Positions 37,436-45,375 of a stretch of 64,000 nt of DNA are shown here, one piece after another. Every line of letters starts with the position of its first letter. Positions within the stretch are counted from its first letter, which is position 1. Under the pieces are notes generated by a model. It ran no database searches. It saw only the letters and a program-made list of their open reading frames with translations, and was not told the DNA's origin. Both the position numbers and the translations under genes were made by a program. The stretch is from an uncultured Lachnospiraceae bacterium (GTDB lineage: Bacteria; Bacillota; Clostridia; Lachnospirales; Lachnospiraceae). The stretch covers positions 1 through 64,000 of the forward strand of contig CAKRIL010000009.1 in assembly GCA_934343915.1 (NCBI GenBank), read 5' to 3'.

Positions 37436-38701
37436 TTACTGTCTCTTAGAGAGAACGTCCTTCTCGTAAGCGCGTACATCATCAAGCCATGTAAGACCTG
37501 TGCCTGCACCCTTCTTAGCACAGTAGTAGTCCCATACAAGTGCGAACGGAGCTGCCTTGAACTCTTCCTTGTATGCAAGTCTGCCGCTCACATCGCCGTC
37601 CTTCTCAATCTTCTTCATGGTGTCAACAGGCTGTAAGAGTGCTGCAAGCATAGCCTTTCTTGTATTGCGGATACCGATTACCCATGCTGCAATACGGTTG
37701 ATTGACGCATCGAAAAAGTCTGTTGCGATGTATGTGTCCTCGAGCTTACCCATGCGCACAAGCTCCTCCATGATGGCTCTTGTCTCATCATCGAAGCTTA
37801 CTACATGGTCTGAATCCCAGCGTACAGGACGTGACACATGTAAGAGTGCGTGGTCAGCGAATGTATACACACCTGAAAGCTTCGCAGATACAACCTCTGT
37901 CGGATGATAGTGGCCTGTATCGAGCGTCATCATGATATGGTCGCTCTTTTTGTTCATGACATAGCCCATGCAGAACTCATGTGAACCGACCGTATAGCTC
38001 TCAAGTCCGATACCGAATACCTTGGACTCAATTCCGTCCATAACACCCTTAACATCCTTGGTTGCCTCAAAAATCTTGTCATAGCTGTCCTTAAGTCTGA
38101 GTCTTGGAGAGAGTGTATCAACAGGAACCTCCTTGTCGCCATCCGGTGTCCAGTGGTTGATGACACATACCTTGCCTGTCTTTTCATAGAAATACTGTCC
38201 AATCTTACGGCATCTGATTCCATGCTCAATCCAGAAGCTGCGGACATCATCATCCGCTGCGGAGAGTGTTCCGTTATTGCTCTTCGGATGTGAGAAGTAT
38301 GTAGGGTTAAAGTCGAGACCTATATTGTGCTCATTCGCCCAGTCAACCCACTTGTCAAAGTGCTTCGGCTCGATGGCATCTCTGTCAACGAAGGTGTCAG
38401 CCTCTAAGTAGCTTGCATGAAGGTTAAGCTTAAGCTCACCCGGAATGAACTTCATAGCCTCCTCGATGTCCTGTCTTAACTCCTCGGCATTTCCTGCCTT
38501 GCCCGGATAATTTCCGGTCGCCTGAATACCGCCTGTGAGGGCATCATCGCCTTTCTTTTCAAGTCCTGCGACATCATCACCCTGCCAGCAGTGCATGGAG
38601 ATAGGAACGCTGTCCGCAATCTCAATCGCTTTGTCTACGTCAACTCCGTACTGTGCGTAGAACTCCTTTGCCATCTGATAACCCTTTTCAACATCGTACA
38701 T
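37436..38701 (-). CDS. rhaA: L-rhamnose isomerase
   Basis: Converts L-rhamnose to L-rhamnulose in the cytoplasm, first step of rhamnose catabolism. Its 421 residues equal the family length. Diagnostic stretches are SVPISMHCWQGDDVAG, LNLHASYLE, GLDFNPTYFSHP and MTLDTGHYHPTE, which contain the metal-binding glutamate, aspartate and histidine residues. Last gene of the pectin/rhamnose run, 83 bp after rhaB and followed by a terminator. Confidence 0.96.
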   Translation of the reverse strand: MYDVEKGYQMAKEFYAQYGVDVDKAIEIADSVPISMHCWQGDDVAGLEKKGDDALTGGIQATGNYPGKAGNAEELRQDIEEAMKFIPGELKLNLHASYLEADTFVDRDAIEPKHFDKWVDWANEHNIGLDFNPTYFSHPKSNNGTLSAADDDVRSFWIEHGIRCRKIGQYFYEKTGKVCVINHWTPDGDKEVPVDTLSPRLRLKDSYDKIFEATKDVKGVMDGIESKVFGIGLESYTVGSHEFCMGYVMNKKSDHIMMTLDTGHYHPTEVVSAKLSGVYTFADHALLHVSRPVRWDSDHVVSFDDETRAIMEELVRMGKLEDTYIATDFFDASINRIAAWVIGIRNTRKAMLAALLQPVDTMKKIEKDGDVSGRLAYKEEFKAAPFALVWDYYCAKKGAGTGLTWLDDVRAYEKDVLSKRQ

Positions 38702-38784
38702 TTTAATTTCCGCCTTTCCTTATTTAATGATTATTATAAGCTGGATAAAAACAATTCCAATTTAACTTCAAAAACTTCCCGATT

Positions 38785-40185
38785 TTATTCTACCCTCTTG
38801 ATATCAAAGGACTTGGCAACGCAGCTTCGTGCCTCCTCAAGCGTCGCGAACTCGCCGCCCTTAAGCATCTGTGCCATGAGGTTCCCAAGTGCGGTTCCCT
38901 CAACCGGACCTGCGTACACTTCCTTACCCGTAGCCTCCATTGTCTTCCTATTAAGATATTGATCCTGACAGCCGCCGCCGACAATGTGAAGCCTCTTGTA
39001 GGTTCTTCCCGTAATCTCCTCAATCTGCTTAACAGTCTCAGCATAGCTGTCCGCAAGCGAATTGTAGATACACTGAAGTACCTGTCCGAGACCTTTCGGA
39101 ACCGCCTGACCTGAATTCCTGCAATATGTCTTAATCGCCTCAGTCATGCTCTCAGGTGCAAGGAAGGAGCGGTCATTAACATTGACTCTCGATGTAAAAG
39201 CTTCCTCCTTCTGTGCCATGGCGATAAGTTCCTGAAAAGGCAGCTTCTCCGGCTGCTCTCTCCTTACCGACTGAATCATCCACAGACCCATGATATTCTT
39301 AAGATATCTGAAACGATAATCATATCCGCCCTCGTTCGTGAAGTTATACTCGCAGCTCTTCTCTGAGCAGTCAGCTTCCCTCCGTTCTATGCCCATAAGC
39401 GACCATGTTCCTGAGCTCAAATATATAAAATCGTCATCATTTGCAGGAACTGCCATAACCGCCGAGCCTGTGTCGTGAGTTGCAGGAAGAACAACCTCCA
39501 TATCAAAGCCTGTTCTGTCTATAATCTCCTTCTTAAGTGTTCCAACCGAGGTCTTAGGAAGATTGAGTCTGCCGAACATCTCTCTGTTAAAGCCAAGTCT
39601 GTCGATTATCTCGTAATCCCAATCCTTGGTGCCTGCATTCACAAGCTGTCCCGTCGTCGCGTTGGTATACTCATTCTTCTTAACTCCCGTGAGAAGGAAA
39701 TTAAAATACTCGGGAACCATGAGAAAGCTCTTTGCCTTCTCAATATATTCCGGATGCTCCTTCTTAATAGCATAGAGCTGGTATACCGAGTTAAATATTG
39801 CCTTCTGTATTCCCGTTCTCGCATAGAGCTCCTTTTCCGGAATCAGCTTGTAAAGCTCCTTGTCAATCCCTTCCGTTCTCGAATCCCTGTATGCAACGGT
39901 GTCCCCGAGAACCTTATCATTCTCATCAAGAAGAACGAAGTCAACGCCCCATGTGTCAATTCCCATCGACACCGGAACCTTGCCAATCTCCTTACACCTG
40001 GCAATACCGTTCACAATCTCCTCGAACAGCCTGTCAAGATTCCAGCACAGATGTCCGTTCCTCCTCTCAAGATTGTTCTCAAAGCGGTACACCTCCTCAT
40101 AGGTAATCCTGCCATTCTCTACATGCCCGAGAATATGTCTTCCGCTCGATGCCCCAATATCAACAGCCAAATAGTAATTGCTCAT
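38785..40185 (-). CDS. rhaB: L-rhamnulokinase
   Basis: Phosphorylates L-rhamnulose to L-rhamnulose 1-phosphate. FGGY-family kinase, 466 residues: N-terminal phosphate loop DIGASSGRH, MGIDTWGVDF with the catalytic aspartate region, ATHDTGSAV, and the C-terminal adenosine region IVGGGCQDQYLN. AGGAGG precedes the ATG. The aldolase gene rhaD, which completes the pathway, is not in the window. Reads as a unit with rhaA; a GGACG/CGTCC hairpin lies in its leader. Confidence 0.95.
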   Translation of the reverse strand: MSNYYLAVDIGASSGRHILGHVENGRITYEEVYRFENNLERRNGHLCWNLDRLFEEIVNGIARCKEIGKVPVSMGIDTWGVDFVLLDENDKVLGDTVAYRDSRTEGIDKELYKLIPEKELYARTGIQKAIFNSVYQLYAIKKEHPEYIEKAKSFLMVPEYFNFLLTGVKKNEYTNATTGQLVNAGTKDWDYEIIDRLGFNREMFGRLNLPKTSVGTLKKEIIDRTGFDMEVVLPATHDTGSAVMAVPANDDDFIYLSSGTWSLMGIERREADCSEKSCEYNFTNEGGYDYRFRYLKNIMGLWMIQSVRREQPEKLPFQELIAMAQKEEAFTSRVNVNDRSFLAPESMTEAIKTYCRNSGQAVPKGLGQVLQCIYNSLADSYAETVKQIEEITGRTYKRLHIVGGGCQDQYLNRKTMEATGKEVYAGPVEGTALGNLMAQMLKGGEFATLEEARSCVAKSFDIKRVE

Positions 40186-40286
40186 ATCAGCCTCCTTGTT
40201 TTGCAGTGCAAAATCCTATTGTGCCTTCGGACGCACCCCACGTCCGTCTGCCTTAAACTATACCCAGTATACCCCAAATCAGGGCA

Positions 40287-40323
40287 TAAAAAAAGGACGT
40301 ACATTGGTCAAAAATACGTCCTT
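40287..40323 (-). terminator. Terminator of the AraC-type regulator gene
   Basis: AAGGACGTA pairs exactly with TACGTCCTT and is followed by T7 on the minus strand. It overlaps the regulator's stop codon, so rhaB needs its own promoter in 40190-40285. Confidence 0.85.
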
Positions 40324-41296
40324 ATTTGCAGCGTTCATCCCTGTAATGCTTAGGGCTGCATCCATATTTTTCTTTGAATACCCTGAAAAAATAACTGGTG
40401 TTGTCATAGCCTACTGCTGCAATGATATCCGTTATCGGAAGCGTCGTCTCGGTGAGGAGCTGCACTGACTTATTGAATCTTTTTATCTGCAAAAGCTCCT
40501 TAAAATTATACCCCGTACTCTGCTTGATATGACGCGAAAGTGAGTATATCGACATGTTGAGCCGTCCGGCAAGCTCTGCAAGCGAGCCGTCCCTGTAATT
40601 CTCCTCAACATACTTAAGTGTCGCAAATGATATTCTATTCTCATTTCCGACACCAAGTGCATTTCCGTCCTGCTCAAGCTTGTCGACGTAGTTCATAAGC
40701 TGCAAAAACAACAGTCCCATAGTTGTCTGATTGATTCGCCTGTTGTTGCTCTGCTTGTTCACAAGCGACCACACCATATTCTCAACAAGATTCTGTATAG
40801 GCAGTATGTCCGACACGTTAAAGTGGAGATATGCCGCCTCATCCGTGTTATTGCAGAGCGTGCTGACTAAGAATTTTCTCAGCACATTCTCCTCCTCCAT
40901 CATATCGAACGCCACATCAAAAAATTCCGGTCTCACAATGAAGTTGACAGCAATGTCATCCTCTCCCGCCGGGAGTATCTCATGATAGGAAAACTGATTC
41001 AGAAAAAGCAGATTCCCCTGTTCCAGCACGATTTTGGTGTCATTATTGATAATATGTGTCGTACTTCCGCTGCACATATAGATAATCTCAATATAATCAT
41101 GCCTGTGCTTTGGAAATGCAATGAACCTTGTATGTGTCCTTATATTGATAAGGCTGCCCTTATCAAGCATCTTCTCTCCACGGATGGTAAATTCACCCGT
41201 GGAGGAATAGCGGTCTTTACTTATTTTTTTGCCCGATAGTATCTCCTGCTCTTCAGGAGTTATCTTTCTCAAAATATCGAGAAGCTCTTTGTTCAT
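40322..41296 (-). CDS. AraC-family transcriptional regulator
   Basis: 324 residues: N-terminal cupin sensing domain with RFIAFPKHRHDYIEIIY (about 55-72) and a C-terminal pair of helix-turn-helix motifs (SLAELAGRLNMSIYSLSRHI and PITDIIAAVGYDNTSYFFRVFK). The cupin histidines fit sugar sensing. Lying between rhaB and a GH28 gene, it most likely activates rhamnose or rhamnogalacturonan genes. A strong terminator ends its message. Confidence 0.9.
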   Translation of the reverse strand: MNKELLDILRKITPEEQEILSGKKISKDRYSSTGEFTIRGEKMLDKGSLINIRTHTRFIAFPKHRHDYIEIIYMCSGSTTHIINNDTKIVLEQGNLLFLNQFSYHEILPAGEDDIAVNFIVRPEFFDVAFDMMEEENVLRKFLVSTLCNNTDEAAYLHFNVSDILPIQNLVENMVWSLVNKQSNNRRINQTTMGLLFLQLMNYVDKLEQDGNALGVGNENRISFATLKYVEENYRDGSLAELAGRLNMSIYSLSRHIKQSTGYNFKELLQIKRFNKSVQLLTETTLPITDIIAAVGYDNTSYFFRVFKEKYGCSPKHYRDERCK

Positions 41297-41311
41297 AAGT
41301 GCTCCTTCACA

Positions 41312-42901
41312 CTATTTGCTCATAATGGAATCAACATTGATTAACTCATATGGGTCGGTGGCTGCACCCTCAACCTTAACATTTATAAGGTTAAGCTTCT
41401 TTACATTGGCTGCAACGATGCCACGCCTGCTTGATGCATCACAGCCTGACATCATGGCTGCCACACCCGACTTGGCATCCTCTGCGTAATCAATATGAAC
41501 ATTCTCCATCGTAACCTCTGCAATCTTCTGCTCAGGAAGTCCATATATATAAGCACCTGCGACATGGCAGTTGTGACACTCAATATTCCTGAAGGTCAGC
41601 CTGTCAATTCTAGGAGTTCTGTCGTCAACAGGAAGCGGATTCCTGCTTCCTACATACTCCGTCTTGCCGTCCGGGTCACAGAAGTAGAAGCTGTTCACTA
41701 CGAAAGGTGTCATGACATTGTCCATCTTGATATTCTCAAATGTGATGTTGTCAAGCACAGAGTCCTTTCCTCTTCCTCTTCTTGTCTTAACTCTCAAGCC
41801 TCTGTCCGTATTGAGGAACAGACAGTCCGTAATCTTTACATTATTTACACCTGCGGCAATCTCACTTCCTACCGTAACCGCGCCATGTCCGTCACGCATG
41901 CAGGACTGACGGATGAGCATATCGGATGTAGGAATCTTATGCTTTCTGCCCATATAGATCTTGCCTGACTTTATGGCTATACAGTCATCACCGACTGAAA
42001 AATATACGCCGACAATCTCCACTCCCTTGCAGGATTCAGGGTCAAGTCCGTCCGTATTGTGTGAGTTGGCAGGATTGATTACCTTAAGGTCAACGAATCT
42101 TATGTTCTCCGTAAAGTACGGGTGAAGTGTCCATGATGGCGAATTGGTAACCGTCACGCCGTGAAGCACCACATTCCTGCAGTGGCTTATGAATACCAGT
42201 CTCGGTCTCCATGCTATCTTTCTTATCTTGCAGTCCTTCCACCAGTTGTCAAAGTCCGCACAGCCGTCGATTGTTCCCTCACCTGTTATGACAACGTTCT
42301 CCACATTGATTCCCGTGATTATGCCCGTGAAGCAGTCAAGAGGGTTGCCCTCCCATGTTCCGAGATTATATTCGTCCTTCTCGTCATAGCTCTGAATCAT
42401 TCCCGGAAGTATGCCGAACTTCTCTCTCTCTGTAAAAGCCGACAATACAGCATCCTTTGCGAGGTCGAGCACAAGGTCACTCTTTAGGAAAAGAGAGGTA
42501 ATCTTATAGACTCCCGCCGGAACATACACTCTTCCGCCCTTAGGACATGCCATAATAGCTGTCTGTACCGCAAGCGTGTCGTCATGCTCACCATTACCGT
42601 ATGCTCCGAAATCGCGTACATTAAGTGTCACGAACTCATAATCCGTATGAACATCTATATATCCCTTGTTGTTCTCATTCTTGGTGTACGCATTCCCTGC
42701 CTCACCGCTCTCAACAACCTCAATATTGTAATCCGTATCCGGCAAAAGTCCGTAAATGGATGTTATAACACGGTTCGTCGACTGTGTGTACACTCCGTTG
42801 ACATATATATCATAATTAGATGTATCCGTATAAAAAATACCTGTATTCTTAAGCTCTATGCAGACATTTCTCGATGTCTTAGCAACCAGACCAAGCTCCA
42901 T
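41312..42901 (-). CDS. GH28-family pectin oligosaccharide hydrolase, cytoplasmic
   Basis: 529 residues: a short beta-sandwich domain (about 1-90), then a GH28 beta-helix with the full active-site set: NTDGLDP, VGDDCIAIKSG, GHGAVTVGSE and RVKTRRGRG. It should be a galacturonidase on rhamnogalacturonan or homogalacturonan oligomers. No signal peptide, so it acts after import. It is 15 bp upstream of the AraC-type regulator and follows a 232-residue gene. Exact substrate cannot be told from sequence. Confidence 0.9.
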   Translation of the reverse strand: MELGLVAKTSRNVCIELKNTGIFYTDTSNYDIYVNGVYTQSTNRVITSIYGLLPDTDYNIEVVESGEAGNAYTKNENNKGYIDVHTDYEFVTLNVRDFGAYGNGEHDDTLAVQTAIMACPKGGRVYVPAGVYKITSLFLKSDLVLDLAKDAVLSAFTEREKFGILPGMIQSYDEKDEYNLGTWEGNPLDCFTGIITGINVENVVITGEGTIDGCADFDNWWKDCKIRKIAWRPRLVFISHCRNVVLHGVTVTNSPSWTLHPYFTENIRFVDLKVINPANSHNTDGLDPESCKGVEIVGVYFSVGDDCIAIKSGKIYMGRKHKIPTSDMLIRQSCMRDGHGAVTVGSEIAAGVNNVKITDCLFLNTDRGLRVKTRRGRGKDSVLDNITFENIKMDNVMTPFVVNSFYFCDPDGKTEYVGSRNPLPVDDRTPRIDRLTFRNIECHNCHVAGAYIYGLPEQKIAEVTMENVHIDYAEDAKSGVAAMMSGCDASSRRGIVAANVKKLNLINVKVEGAATDPYELINVDSIMSK

Positions 42902-42965
42902 ATCTATTCTCCGTTCCGCCGCCCGCTGCGGCTATAATGTAATGAAAGTTCTATATTCTATTATC

Positions 42966-43664
42966 CTATGCCTCAGCGTATACCTGATACTTCTCAGCAA
43001 GAACCACCTTGAGTGCGCATGCCTTCTTAACCGCAAGCGCCATAACCGCCTGTGCGTCCGCGTCCTTCATAATGTCCACATGCTCTCCGCTTATATGCTT
43101 TCTCATTCTTCCCTCGCGCTCCCATGCTCTGTCGATAAGCACTCTAAACTCATCCCTGAACATGTCCACAAGACTTCTGTAAAGCTCATATACCGGCTCT
43201 GCAATGGCAGCAATCGTATCAACAAGTGCAAGCATAAAAAGTGCCTCCTGCATCTCATTGTCCCTGCCATTCTTCTTAAGCTCAGCGAACTTAACCGTGA
43301 GTGCATGATAATGCTCCTTGCCGCCGAACATTGTCTCGTAATTCATATCAAATGCAAGTCCCATATATCTGTCCGACTTTTCAAGTTCTGTAATCACGTT
43401 CTTATATGCCTCATCACCTGTGACATTATAAGCCGCATACAAAAGATTCATAGCCGAAGGATACTCACAGCCCTCGACGGTAGCCGCCTTGTCCTTCATC
43501 TGCTCAGCCTTATCCGCTATAACCTCCTTAAGCTCTTCCTTCTCATCGCCCTCTGCAAGTACACCGTACTCCCATACGGCACGGCTTACAAGCACGCCCT
43601 CTGCGGCACCCATGTCATCAACTGACATGTAACGCAGAGTGTCAATAATCTCTCTCGTTGTCAT
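42966..43664 (-). CDS. Uncharacterised helical protein in the pectin cluster
   Basis: 232 residues, acidic, predicted almost wholly alpha-helical, no signal peptide and no cofactor motif. The stretch SAMNLLYAAYNVTGDEAYKNVI resembles repeats in six-hairpin glycosidases such as unsaturated rhamnogalacturonyl hydrolase (GH105), but the protein is much shorter than GH105 and I do not find its catalytic aspartates. It is flanked by the acetylesterase and GH28 genes on the same strand, so a role in oligosaccharide handling is plausible. Function not assigned. Confidence 0.65.
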   Translation of the reverse strand: MTTREIIDTLRYMSVDDMGAAEGVLVSRAVWEYGVLAEGDEKEELKEVIADKAEQMKDKAATVEGCEYPSAMNLLYAAYNVTGDEAYKNVITELEKSDRYMGLAFDMNYETMFGGKEHYHALTVKFAELKKNGRDNEMQEALFMLALVDTIAAIAEPVYELYRSLVDMFRDEFRVLIDRAWEREGRMRKHISGEHVDIMKDADAQAVMALAVKKACALKVVLAEKYQVYAEA

Positions 43665-43704
43665 GTTTTATTCCTCCAAATTCAAAATTAATTTCACATT
43701 TTCC

Positions 43705-43847
43705 GATTGCACCAATTTAATATATACACCGTCGACCCGCTCTCGCTTAATTGAAGCACACAGCGGTACATAAGGCAATATAATACATTGCCTAAGTACC
43801 GGAGGCTTCAAAAAGTCGACTTGCGTATATATTAAATTGATGCAATC
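43705..43847. repeat. Compact palindromic element (143 bp)
   Basis: Arms 43705-43726 and 43826-43847 are complementary with one exception. Inside, GTCGAC occurs on both sides and nested stems form from GAAGC/GCTTC, CGGTAC/GTACCG and AGGCAAT/ATTGCCT. The minus strand reads GTCGACTTTTTGAAGC, reminiscent of the core of the larger elements. It lies between the acetylesterase gene and the 232-residue gene. Confidence 0.75.
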
Positions 43848-43863
43848 CATAATATCAACTGAT

Positions 43864-44598
43864 TTAGTCTATTAGTAATGCCGCATCTTCCTTAACTTCA
43901 TTAGGATTCACAAGCATGTCCATGTACGGGCTGTCAAGCCTCGCAATCCCTGCCGCAATAAGCTCCGCGAATGTGACTGCACCGGCATACTGAAGATGAG
44001 TATTGTCCGTCTTGCCCTCAGGGAAGTTCGGGAACTCGCCCGGTGCAAGATGCATGAACCACTTTCTGCTCTCCATATCTCCGGTCTTCTCTATCCTGCG
44101 TCGGCTCATCGTACACAAATCAATAACAGGGACATTGCACTCCTCACCGACCTCAAGCATTGCCTGTGGATATGTAAGATGTGTATTGTCAACAAGCTTG
44201 CCCTCCGACACAAACAACCTTCTGTACAGCGGTGTTATAAGGAGCGGATATGCCCCGACATCCCTCGCTGTCTTAATGAAAGTCCTGAGATTATCCTTAA
44301 AGGTCGTCTGTGGGTCCGTGTATCTTAGAGGGTCATCCTTCTCATCATTATGACCGAACTGCACAAAAAGGAAGTCACCCTTTCTGATGTTCTCCTTAAT
44401 GAATTCCAATCTTCCCTCATCAATGAAGCTCTTCGTGCTTCTTCCATTCTCTGCGCGGTTGACAATGAGAATCTCCTTCTTCACAAAGAGTGAAAAGCCC
44501 TGTCCAATACCGCACTGCGGATAACTTGTAAAATCGTTCTGCTTAACCGTGGAATCTCCTGCCCAGAAGATTCTAGGGGTTTCTGACAATGAAGCCAT
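43864..44598 (-). CDS. Rhamnogalacturonan acetylesterase (SGNH hydrolase, CE12 type)
   Basis: Removes acetyl groups from galacturonate in rhamnogalacturonan fragments. The 244 residues carry the SGNH blocks: GDSTV (Ser16), the glycine in ENGRSTKSF, the asparagine in FVQFGHND, and the catalytic Asp/His in TDNTHLQYAG. Similar to YesT/RhgT-type esterases of Bacillus. No signal peptide, so it works on imported oligomers. First gene of the rhamnogalacturonan run; two structured elements lie upstream. Confidence 0.9.
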   Translation of the reverse strand: MASLSETPRIFWAGDSTVKQNDFTSYPQCGIGQGFSLFVKKEILIVNRAENGRSTKSFIDEGRLEFIKENIRKGDFLFVQFGHNDEKDDPLRYTDPQTTFKDNLRTFIKTARDVGAYPLLITPLYRRLFVSEGKLVDNTHLTYPQAMLEVGEECNVPVIDLCTMSRRRIEKTGDMESRKWFMHLAPGEFPNFPEGKTDNTHLQYAGAVTFAELIAAGIARLDSPYMDMLVNPNEVKEDAALLID

Positions 44599-44652
44599 GT
44601 GTGTACCTCTTTTCTTTGTAAAAGCTAAATATCATATATTAATTTTATGAAT

Positions 44653-44884
44653 AATAATATATTATACTTATATCCATAACATCTCCGGTTTACGAAGTTA
44701 AGATATTCTAAGAACTCTAACAACCATTTTATCCATATACGCCACCGATGCCAAGCAGACTTCCTTGTCTGCGTGGCATCTTTTTCAGCATCCATGCTGA
44801 AAATGGCTATACATTAATAGAGTTCTAAGAACATCTAAACTTCTCCCAAAGTCGACGTTACGGATATAAGTATAATATATTATT
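44653..44884 (-). repeat. Structured palindromic element, copy 3 (inverted)
   Basis: Outer arms 44653-44680 and 44857-44884 (28 bp, one mismatch). The core lies in the opposite orientation to copies 1, 2 and 4: GTCGACTTTGGGAGAAG, GTTCTTAGAACTCT, TAGCC, hairpin TTTTCAGCATGGATGCTGAAA, a second hairpin, GGTGGCG, the returning stem and ACTTCGTAAACCGGAG on the minus strand. It is 54 bp upstream of the acetylesterase gene. Confidence 0.88.
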
Positions 44885-45071
44885 TATTTACAATTCTTAA
44901 TAAATGTAATTATGCTATCTTGTACAAAAAAGATGTTGTCGTAATAGTTATTGACAAATTTTCTGTATTTTTGTATCACTTACACCGTTATTCTACTACA
45001 TTTACATTCATTTTTCAATCACAATACACTTAATTCCTACGATATTACTGTATTTTCTCAACAACCTAAAT

Positions 45072-45309
45072 GCGTGTAATCTGTTATATATATATGCATA
45101 CTGCGACTTTTGGGAGAAGCTTAGATATTCTTAGTGCTCTGTTGCCACTTAGCCAATTTCGGCATGGATGCCGAAATAGCAGTCACGCAGACACGGATGG
45201 CTGCTTGACTGCGGTGGCGGACACTTCCTTTACATACCTCAGAGCACTTAGAATATCTTAGCTTCGTACAACGGAGACAGTATGCATATATATATAACAG
45301 ATTACACGC
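45072..45309 (+). repeat. Structured palindromic element, copy 4
   Basis: Outer arms 45072-45103 and 45278-45309 are perfectly complementary over 32 bp. The core has CGACTTTTGGGAGAAGC, TTCTTAGTGCTCTG with its complement, AGCCA/TGGCG, hairpin ATTTCGGCATGGATGCCGAAAT, a second hairpin, and GCTTCGTACAACGGAG. It is 187 bp from copy 3 and points the other way. The AT-rich DNA between copies 3 and 4 holds no gene I can see. Confidence 0.9.
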
Positions 45310-45330
45310 CAATATCGTGTCTCTGCATGA

Positions 45331-45363
45331 AAAAAGGGCTCCGGAGAAATCCCCGAAACCCTT
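45331..45363 (-). terminator. Terminator of the oligosaccharide importer operon
   Basis: AAGGG...CGG and CCG...CCCTT arms followed on the minus strand by T6, 13 bp after the permease stop at 45376. Confidence 0.75.
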
Positions 45364-45375
45364 GGAAGTGCAAAA

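Noticed and set aside
13397..45309. Structured elements as a CRISPR array or as standard MITEs
   Set aside because: There are no short regular repeats with spacers. Terminal repeats are not shared between copies, as MITEs would require, and no transposase gene is in the window.
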